A stretch of DNA of 7,527 nt from Lachnospiraceae bacterium. GTDB lineage: Bacteria > Bacillota > Clostridia > Lachnospirales > Lachnospiraceae. The notes under the pieces were generated by a model. It saw nothing but the letters and a program-made list of their open reading frames with translations. It was not told the origin of the DNA and did no database searches. Location of the stretch: positions 1-7,527 of the forward strand of contig JAKSRN010000091.1 of assembly GCA_024403585.1 (NCBI GenBank), given 5' to 3'. The translations under genes and the position numbers were made by a program. Shown here piece after piece: positions 1 to 4,531 of this stretch (position 1 is its first letter; every line of letters begins with the position of its first letter).

Positions 1-2447
1 CGGGTTCCTGGAAAAAGCATCCGTTTTCGGATGGAAATCCGCAGGGATTCTACAATTACAAGGAATTTGCCGGGGCTCTGACCGACTATGTGCTGGAGAT
101 GGGCTATACCCATGTAGAGCTGATCGGTATCGCAGAGCATCCGTTTGACGGTTCCTGGGGATATCAGGTCAGCAACTACTATGCGCCAACTTCCCGCCAT
201 GGCTCACCAAAGGACTTCATGTATCTGGTGGACTATCTTCATAAACATGGAATCGGCGTGATCCTGGACTGGGTACCGGCGCATTTTCCAAAGGATGAGC
301 ACGGTCTTGCGGAATTTGATGGTTCTCCGCAGTTTGAGTACCAGGACTACAACAAGGCAAATCATCCGGACTGGGGTACAAAGATCTTTGATTACGGCAA
401 AAATGAGGTCCGCAACTTCCTGATCTCCAATGCCCTCTACTGGATCAAAGAGTACCATGTAGACGGACTTCGTGTGGATGCGGTTGCGTCCATGCTCTAT
501 CTGGACTTTGGCCGTCAGCCTGGTCAGTGGACTCCAAACGTGGAAGGTACAAACAAAAACCTGGAGGCAATTTCCTTCTTCCAGGATCTGAATACAACCA
601 TCGATGAGACCAGTGTTGGCGCCATGATCATCGCAGAGGAATCTACCGCATGGCCGATGGTTACAGGCCCTGTAAAGGACGGCGGTCTGGGCTTCCATTT
701 TAAATGGAACATGGGCTGGATGAACGATTTCCTCCGCTACGAGAAGATGGATCCGTATTTTCGTCAGTTCAACCATAATCTGATGAACTTCAGTATGATG
801 TATGCTTATTCCGAAAACTTTATCCAGGTGCTTTCCCACGATGAGGTTGTCCATATGAAGGGCTCTATGCTGGAGAAGATGCCGGGTCCGATCTGGGATA
901 AGGCAGCGAATCTGAAGGGGGCTTATACCTATATGATCGGCCATCCCGGTAAGAAACTGCTCTTTATGGGACAGGATTTCGGACAGGAAAGAGAGTGGAG
1001 TGAGGCAAGAGAGCTGGATTGGTTCCTTCTGCAGGATCCGCGACACATGGCACTGAAAGACTATATGCGCGATCTGATCCATCTCTACCGCGAGCATCCA
1101 TGCATGTATGAGCTGGACACACAGGAACCGGGCTTCACCTGGGTAAATGCTGACGACAACGAAAGAAGCATTTTCTCCTTTGAACGTCATTCCAAAGACG
1201 GAAAAGATAACCTGCTGATTGTATGTAACTTTACACCGGTCAACAGAACAGACTACAGGGTTGGCGCATACAAAGACAGGGAATATACTCTTCTTCTTAA
1301 TAGTGATGATACGAAATACAGTGGCGGCGGAATGCATCCGACAGATCAGGTTACATTTGTCACAGAAGAGGTGGAGGCAGACGGAAGGGATTATTCCTTT
1401 GCAGTGGAGCTGCCTGCATTTGCAGCAATGGTATTCTCGTTTGATTCTGTGGGCGAGGCTTACAGAGAGAGAACTCCGGCTGAGATGCGCAAAAAAGAAA
1501 ATCCGCAGATGAAATTTACCTTCGGTGTGGATGTGGGCGGAACGACCGTCAAGCTGGGATTCTTCACAGAAGAGGGAGAACTTCTGGAAAAATGGGAGAT
1601 TCCGACAAGAAAAGAACTGAAAGGATCACAGATCCTTCCTGATATCGCACAGGCAATCACAGACAAGTTAAGTGAAAACCGCATGACCGTGGCAGATCTG
1701 AATGGTGTCGGAATGGGCGTTCCGGGGCCGGTTGACCAGAACGGTATCGTTCAGAAATGTGTCAACCTGAAATGGGGCGTCATCGACGCAGCCGGCGAAC
1801 TCAGCAATCTGCTGGGCGTTCCTGTAAAGGTTGAAAATGATGCCAATGTTGCAGCTCTCGGCGAGGCATGGAAGGGTGCCGGAGAGGGTGTCAGCAGCAG
1901 TATCATGGTGACACTGGGTACTGGTGTCGGCGGCGGATTGATCTATGACGGCAAGATTTTCTCCGGAAGTCATGGGGCAGCCGGTGAGATCGGTCATATC
2001 TGTGTCAATGCTCAGGAAACCAGAAAATGTAACTGCGGTAAATACGGATGTCTGGAACAGTATTGTTCTGCAACCGGTATTGTCCGCATGACAAATAGAG
2101 CTCTCCTGGAGAACAAGGATGCTTCACCACTGAGAAAACGTAAGAGACTTTCAGCAAAAGCAATCTTTACAGCCCTTGGAGAAGGGGATCCGCTGGCCAA
2201 TGCGATCGTTAATCAGGTGGGAGATACCCTTGGCAAAGCCCTTGCAGGAATCACTTGCACCTTCGATCCGGAGAGAATCGTAATCGGCGGCGGGGTATCC
2301 AATGCGGGTAAACCGCTGATCAATGCAATTAAAGCAGGCTACCGCAAATATGCGTTCCACGCAACAAAGAAGACAGAGATTGTAAAAGCCAGCCTTGGCA
2401 ATAATGCAGGTATTTACGGAGCGGCAGCGCTTATCTGCAAAAACTGA
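1..2447 (+). CDS. glgB: 1,4-alpha-glucan branching enzyme fused to ROK-family glucokinase (5' partial)
   Basis: The frame is already open at base 3 and stays open to the TGA at 2445-2447, giving 814 visible residues; the true start lies upstream of the window. The first ~480 residues are a GH13 branching enzyme, which forms alpha-1,6 branches in glycogen. Visible motifs are GSWKKHP at the left edge, the DWVPAHFP region, catalytic Asp in DGLRVDAV (codon 477-479), acid Glu in IIAEEST (codon 636-638) and transition-state Asp in LSHDEVVH (codon 840-842). The all-beta C-terminal domain ends near LPAFAAMVFSF. A charged linker of about 22 residues leads without a stop into a complete glucokinase from Met at 1509. 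The N-terminal CBM48-like part of GlgB is outside the window. Identification of both halves is firm. That they form one polypeptide follows from the continuous frame and the lack of a good Shine-Dalgarno before 1509. A lost stop codon through sequence error cannot be fully excluded. Confidence 0.93.
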   Translation, partial: GSWKKHPFSDGNPQGFYNYKEFAGALTDYVLEMGYTHVELIGIAEHPFDGSWGYQVSNYYAPTSRHGSPKDFMYLVDYLHKHGIGVILDWVPAHFPKDEHGLAEFDGSPQFEYQDYNKANHPDWGTKIFDYGKNEVRNFLISNALYWIKEYHVDGLRVDAVASMLYLDFGRQPGQWTPNVEGTNKNLEAISFFQDLNTTIDETSVGAMIIAEESTAWPMVTGPVKDGGLGFHFKWNMGWMNDFLRYEKMDPYFRQFNHNLMNFSMMYAYSENFIQVLSHDEVVHMKGSMLEKMPGPIWDKAANLKGAYTYMIGHPGKKLLFMGQDFGQEREWSEARELDWFLLQDPRHMALKDYMRDLIHLYREHPCMYELDTQEPGFTWVNADDNERSIFSFERHSKDGKDNLLIVCNFTPVNRTDYRVGAYKDREYTLLLNSDDTKYSGGGMHPTDQVTFVTEEVEADGRDYSFAVELPAFAAMVFSFDSVGEAYRERTPAEMRKKENPQMKFTFGVDVGGTTVKLGFFTEEGELLEKWEIPTRKELKGSQILPDIAQAITDKLSENRMTVADLNGVGMGVPGPVDQNGIVQKCVNLKWGVIDAAGELSNLLGVPVKVENDANVAALGEAWKGAGEGVSSSIMVTLGTGVGGGLIYDGKIFSGSHGAAGEIGHICVNAQETRKCNCGKYGCLEQYCSATGIVRMTNRALLENKDASPLRKRKRLSAKAIFTALGEGDPLANAIVNQVGDTLGKALAGITCTFDPERIVIGGGVSNAGKPLINAIKAGYRKYAFHATKKTEIVKASLGNNAGIYGAAALICKN
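1509..2447 (+). other. ROK-family glucokinase domain at the C-terminus of the GlgB fusion
   Basis: From Met 1509 the frame encodes 312 residues, the full normal length of a Gram-positive ROK glucokinase (ATP + glucose to glucose-6-phosphate, cytoplasmic). Counted from that Met, the sequence shows the phosphate-binding DVGGTTVK (8-15), GVGMGVPGPVD, and ENDANVAALGE with catalytic base Asp111. It also has LGTGVGGG, GEIGHI with His163, and the ROK zinc motif CNCGKYGCLE with Cys174, Cys176 and Cys181, then a C-terminal IVIGGGVS motif. Nothing is missing, so the domain should be active. An independent start at 1485 or 1509 is possible in principle. The bases before both (gagagaactccggctgag; gcgcaaaaaagaaaatccgc) lack a convincing AGGAGG, unlike every other gene in this window. 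ROK proteins include sugar repressors and other sugar kinases. No N-terminal helix-turn-helix is seen here, and the zinc motif plus length favour glucokinase. Confidence 0.85.
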
Positions 2448-2461
2448 TCTTTGGATGCGGA

Positions 2462-2495
2462 GTGGCCAAGCACTTTGTGCTAATCCGTTGACCAC
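2462..2495 (+). other. imperfect hairpin just downstream of the fusion gene
   Basis: Fifteen bases after the stop, GTGG(2462-2465)/CCAC(2492-2495), CAA(2467-2469)/TTG(2488-2490) and GCAC(2470-2473)/GTGC(2477-2480) stack into one stem. It has a TTT loop, one C/A mismatch and a seven-base bulge (2481-2487). No T-run follows, so it is not an intrinsic terminator by itself. It could be an mRNA 3'-end stabiliser or a small dispersed palindromic repeat. Its function is unknown. Confidence 0.4.
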
Positions 2496-2542
2496 GCCTG
2501 CAAATACATAAACCAGTTCCTCTTTTTTCTTTTCTTATTAGG

Positions 2543-2588
2543 AAGAACCGACAGTAAATGAGAAGTATTACTGTCGGTTCTTTGTGTT
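2543..2588 (+). terminator. intrinsic terminator of the glgB-glucokinase transcript
   Basis: A perfect 14-bp stem, AGAACCGACAGTAA (2544-2557) with TTACTGTCGGTTCT (2568-2581), encloses a 10-base loop. An extra A-T pair (2543/2582) extends it, and a T-rich tail interrupted by a G follows (tttgtgttt). It sits between two convergent genes. Read on the minus strand, the tail is weaker in U, but the hairpin could also help end the opposing PAP2 transcript, whose stop codon is only a few bases away. Confidence 0.85.
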
Positions 2589-3256
2589 TATATGGATTTT
2601 GATAGATATTTGGAAGTGCGCAGATGAGCTTTTCTCTGCAGACCATGATAATAGAGATACCAGAGTACACCGGCCATTACCAGTCCACCGGTCACATCGA
2701 TTATGGAATGCTGTTTCAGGAACATGGTGGAGAGGACAATCAGAATAGTCAGGAGCAGAGAACTCCATCGGATAAAATATTTTTTCCTGAAATAATAGCT
2801 GTCCCAGATGGCAATGCAGGTTGCTACCGAGTTAAATACATGAATACTTGGAAATACGTTCGTGGAAGTATCGGTCGTGTACAGCCCCTTCACAACAGAA
2901 GTCAGGAAGTTGTCTCTTGGAAACACCTCAGGACGCAGCTGAAGTCCGTTTGGCCATACCCATGAAATAAACAGGAAAAGAGTCATTCCTGTGCACAGGT
3001 AAAAGCCATACCGGTGAAATTCACCAGCTGATGTCGGCCCCAGTGTAAACCAGATCAGAAAGATCGTAATATAGACAAACCAGAGATAGTAGGGAATGAT
3101 AAACCATTCACAGAAGGGGATCATCTGATCCAAAGGGCAGTTGATCAGATGGACAGGAACGTCTCTGTGTTCCAGATAATAGAAACAGCCGAAGTAGAAA
3201 ACGGCGTAGACAAAAACGAACCATACCTGTTTCATCTTATATTCAGGAAGCCTCAT
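2588..3256 (-). CDS. PAP2-superfamily integral membrane phosphatase or phosphotransferase
   Basis: The protein has 222 residues with about six membrane-spanning stretches (roughly 11-29, 50-71, 84-101, 140-152, 164-180, 187-203). The active-site motifs of the PAP2 superfamily are present in variant form. Motif 2 is FPSIH (Pro136, Ser137, His139), in place of PSGH. Motif 3 has Ser176 and the His183-x3-Asp187 pair, with Thr177 where the canonical Arg sits. Motif 1 keeps Arg108-Pro109 but has Trp where the usual Lys would be. These variants resemble the PAP2_3/Aur1-like branch, whose members act on lipid phosphates or transfer polyol-phosphate head groups, so the exact substrate is open. The start ATG at 3254-3256 is preceded by AAAGG about seven bases upstream (complement of 3262-3270). 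The gene lies 59 bases downstream of the GDPD gene on the same strand, so co-transcription is likely. A phospholipid-recycling role is inferred. Confidence 0.85.
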   Translation of the reverse strand: MRLPEYKMKQVWFVFVYAVFYFGCFYYLEHRDVPVHLINCPLDQMIPFCEWFIIPYYLWFVYITIFLIWFTLGPTSAGEFHRYGFYLCTGMTLFLFISWVWPNGLQLRPEVFPRDNFLTSVVKGLYTTDTSTNVFPSIHVFNSVATCIAIWDSYYFRKKYFIRWSSLLLTILIVLSTMFLKQHSIIDVTGGLVMAGVLWYLYYHGLQRKAHLRTSKYLSKSI

Positions 3257-3279
3257 AAAGTCGCCTTTCTTGTTACATG

Positions 3280-3299
3280 GGAAATTCTGAGAAATTTCC
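3280..3299 (-). other. short inverted repeat between the GDPD and PAP2 genes
   Basis: GGAAATT (3280-3286) and AATTTCC (3293-3299) form a 7-bp AT-rich stem with a six-base loop in the 59-base gap of the operon. It has no U-tract on the transcribed strand, so it is not a convincing terminator. It could be an RNA processing or stability element, or may be incidental. Confidence 0.25.
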
Positions 3300-3315
3300 T
3301 GTGTGACAAAAACAA

Positions 3316-4146
3316 TTATGTGGGAATTTCAGGAAGCATTTTTTCAAAAATGACTCCGTCGAATCTCTTTTTGCAGGTTGCATAGGCTTTCTCACTGCGG
3401 ATCGTCCAGACCCAATAAGGGGTTCGGAACAGCCGGGCGTTCAGGATACTGCCCAGAGAGCCGTAGTGGCGATAGTTATAAGCGATAAAATCCGGCCGGC
3501 TGATCCAGTTCAGGAGAAGCTCGGTGGAAGCAATCTTCAGAGGCAGGGCTGGTGGTTCTGATGGCTTATATCTTGCAGACAGCTGCCCCCTCAGTACCTC
3601 CGGTCTGTTCTTTCTGAACCATCTAAGACCAAAAGGCTGGAAGGATTCAATCATATAGTTACCGGTGTAGCTGTCCAGAAGACTGGCAAGGACCGGGCAA
3701 AGAGACAGATCTCTTGTGGGGAGTTTCATCTCGATCAGAAGCGGGACCCGGCCATTTACCAATTCCAGTACTTCTGGCAGAAGTGGTGCACAGTAATCTG
3801 TTCCTTTAAGCGCATAGCGGGAAATCTGATCGTAGGTCATCTCTTCCACTTTTTCGTCCAGCTGGCACATCCGTTTTAATGTATCGTCGTGAAAGACCAC
3901 CAGCTGCTTATCTTTTGTCAGATGGACATCCAGCTCAATGGCAAAACCGGATTCCACTGCCCGGGAAAATGCCGGAAGGGAGTTTTCCGGAATCTGCAGA
4001 TCCATATCCCAAAGACCTCTGTGGGCATAGGACCAGTCAGCATAGTGCAGACAGTCTGTTTTCCGACCAAAATTCGGAAGGATTGCCCAGATGTAGAAGA
4101 CAAGGAGCAGGAGGATCAGCAGCAAAAAAAACAGCAATAAAAGCAT
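3316..4146 (-). CDS. membrane-anchored glycerophosphodiester phosphodiesterase family protein
   Basis: The protein has 276 residues. GDPD enzymes hydrolyse glycerophosphodiesters (deacylated phospholipid head groups) to glycerol-3-phosphate and an alcohol, using a metal-dependent TIM barrel. Visible motifs are AHRG (His42, Arg43), PENSLPAF (53-60), ELDVHLTKD (Glu71, Asp73), VVFHDD (His86) and IEMK (Glu139, Lys141). The conserved catalytic His pair and metal ligands are therefore present. A strongly hydrophobic segment at residues 2-23 has no basic residue before it, and Arg28-Lys29 follow it. This looks like a membrane anchor rather than a cleaved signal, and the positive-inside rule would place the catalytic domain in the cytoplasm; that topology is an inference. 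The start ATG at 4144-4146 has a strong GGAGG (complement of 4155-4159) eight bases upstream. It is the first gene of a two-gene minus-strand operon with the PAP2 gene, divergent from the FMN-binding protein gene. Confidence 0.92.
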   Translation of the reverse strand: MLLLLFFLLLILLLLVFYIWAILPNFGRKTDCLHYADWSYAHRGLWDMDLQIPENSLPAFSRAVESGFAIELDVHLTKDKQLVVFHDDTLKRMCQLDEKVEEMTYDQISRYALKGTDYCAPLLPEVLELVNGRVPLLIEMKLPTRDLSLCPVLASLLDSYTGNYMIESFQPFGLRWFRKNRPEVLRGQLSARYKPSEPPALPLKIASTELLLNWISRPDFIAYNYRHYGSLGSILNARLFRTPYWVWTIRSEKAYATCKKRFDGVIFEKMLPEIPT

Positions 4147-4290
4147 AGGTTTTTCCTCCGTTTCTTAGATTTTACAGCTTATGAAGGGGATAGTAAATAA
4201 TTGCAGGAAAAATTGTTTCAGGTGAGCATTGTAATAGAGAATTGAAAAACACAATTGACAGAACATAGATCAGAGTTGAAAAGGCTTTTT

Positions 4291-4305
4291 TTGCTTTCAA
4301 AGCAA
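4291..4305. promoter_or_regulatory. 15-base palindrome TTGCTTT-C-AAAGCAA
   Basis: This is a perfect 7-1-7 inverted repeat in the middle of the divergent intergenic region, flanked by a T-run on the left and an A-run (4310-4316) on the right, so the symmetry extends imperfectly. It is about 65 bases upstream of the plus-strand -35 box and about 145 bases upstream of the GDPD start. It could be an operator for either gene. It lacks the central CG of a catabolite (cre) site. The role is inferred from symmetry and position only. Confidence 0.4.
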
Positions 4306-4335
4306 TACGAAAAAAATGATTCCAGCACGCAGATG

Positions 4336-4351
4336 GTTAGAAAACACTAAC
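4336..4351. promoter_or_regulatory. operator-like palindrome 1 (GTTAG-aaaaca-CTAAC)
   Basis: A perfect 5-6-5 inverted repeat ends 17 bases upstream of the -35 box. It shares sequence, spacing and the trailing TA(T/C) with two more copies downstream (4409 and 4483). Since it lies upstream of transcription, it must be read as DNA rather than as an RNA hairpin. Confidence 0.65.
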
Positions 4352-4368
4352 TATTTTGCGAGATAATA

Positions 4369-4397
4369 TTGACAATACAGGACAGAAGGAATATAAT
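4369..4397 (+). promoter_or_regulatory. perfect-consensus sigma-A promoter of the FMN-binding protein gene
   Basis: TTGACA at 4369-4374 and TATAAT at 4392-4397 are separated by exactly 17 bases, matching the housekeeping consensus at all twelve positions. Predicted transcription starts near 4403-4405, leaving a leader of about 127 bases before the ATG at 4532. Such a promoter would be very strong unless repressed, which fits the flanking operator-like palindromes. Confidence 0.9.
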
Positions 4398-4408
4398 CTG
4401 CCTGTGGA

Positions 4409-4424
4409 GTTAGTAGGAACTAAT
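4409..4424. promoter_or_regulatory. operator-like palindrome 2 (GTTAG-taggaa-CTAAT)
   Basis: This is the second copy of the 5-6-5 repeat, with a T in place of the last C; it can also be read as TTAGT-agga-ACTAA. It begins 12 bases after the -10 box and covers about +5 to +20. A bound protein there would block promoter escape or early elongation. It is 73 bases from copy 1. Confidence 0.7.
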
Positions 4425-4432
4425 TATATACG

Positions 4433-4478
4433 ATTCTAGTAGATGCAAAACTGTTGTATTGCATCTATGTTTTAGAAT
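4433..4478 (+). other. long hairpin in the 5' leader of the FMN-binding protein mRNA
   Basis: The inner stem AGATGCAA (4441-4448)/TTGCATCT (4459-4466) is perfect, and T4440-A4467 and a G-T pair extend it. The outer stem ATTCTA (4433-4438)/TAGAAT (4473-4478) closes it after a four-base bulge (4469-4472). About 16 pairs form in all. No T-run follows, so it is not an attenuator terminator on its own. It fills the space between palindromes 2 and 3 almost exactly. It may protect the 5' end of the mRNA or act as part of a regulatory leader; no known riboswitch class was recognised. Confidence 0.65.
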
Positions 4479-4482
4479 GAGG

Positions 4483-4498
4483 GTTAGAGGCAACTAAC
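4483..4498. promoter_or_regulatory. operator-like palindrome 3 (GTTAG-aggcaa-CTAAC)
   Basis: The third copy, a perfect 5-6-5 repeat 74 bases from copy 2, ends 19 bases before the AAGGAG ribosome binding site (4518-4523). In RNA it could also fold next to the ribosome binding site. Its identity with copy 1 upstream of the promoter argues for a DNA-binding protein. Confidence 0.65.
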
Positions 4499-4531
4499 TA
4501 CAAAACGTATTTTCAGGAAGGAGAAATAATT

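Larger units (their letters stand above)
4147..4531. other. 385-base AT-rich divergent intergenic control region
   Basis: There is no gene here. It separates the minus-strand GDPD operon from the plus-strand FMN-binding protein. The right half (4336-4531) holds the perfect promoter, three operator-like palindromes, the leader hairpin and the ribosome binding site, listed separately. The left half holds the GDPD ribosome binding site (4155-4159), a small inverted repeat AATTG(4240-4244)/CAATT(4252-4256), an isolated TTGACA (4255-4260) with no -10 partner, and a 15-base palindrome at 4291-4305. For the GDPD operon the best minus-strand candidate is TTGTGT (4254-4249) with TACAAT (4233-4228), but its 15-base spacer is poor, so I do not call it. 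Confidence 0.8.

Noticed and set aside
204..1337. Long minus-strand open frame (377 codons) opposite glgB
   Set aside because: Antisense to highly conserved GlgB catalytic motifs; its translation is rich in Cys/His with no recognisable domain and no ribosome site. It is a by-product of codon bias on the coding strand.
3879..4148. Two overlapping plus-strand small open frames opposite the GDPD N-terminus
   Set aside because: They lie antisense to the conserved AHRG/PENS/ELDVH motifs of GDPD, and their low-complexity Gln/Lys ends come from the reverse complement of the Leu-rich membrane segment.
4255..4277. TTGACA at 4255 as a second plus-strand promoter
   Set aside because: No -10-like hexamer 16-18 bases downstream; the 4369/4392 pair is perfect.
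4423..4451. Minus-strand TATAAT at 4428-4423 as the GDPD promoter
   Set aside because: No -35 hexamer at acceptable spacing, and it would imply a leader of about 270 bases running through the other gene's promoter.
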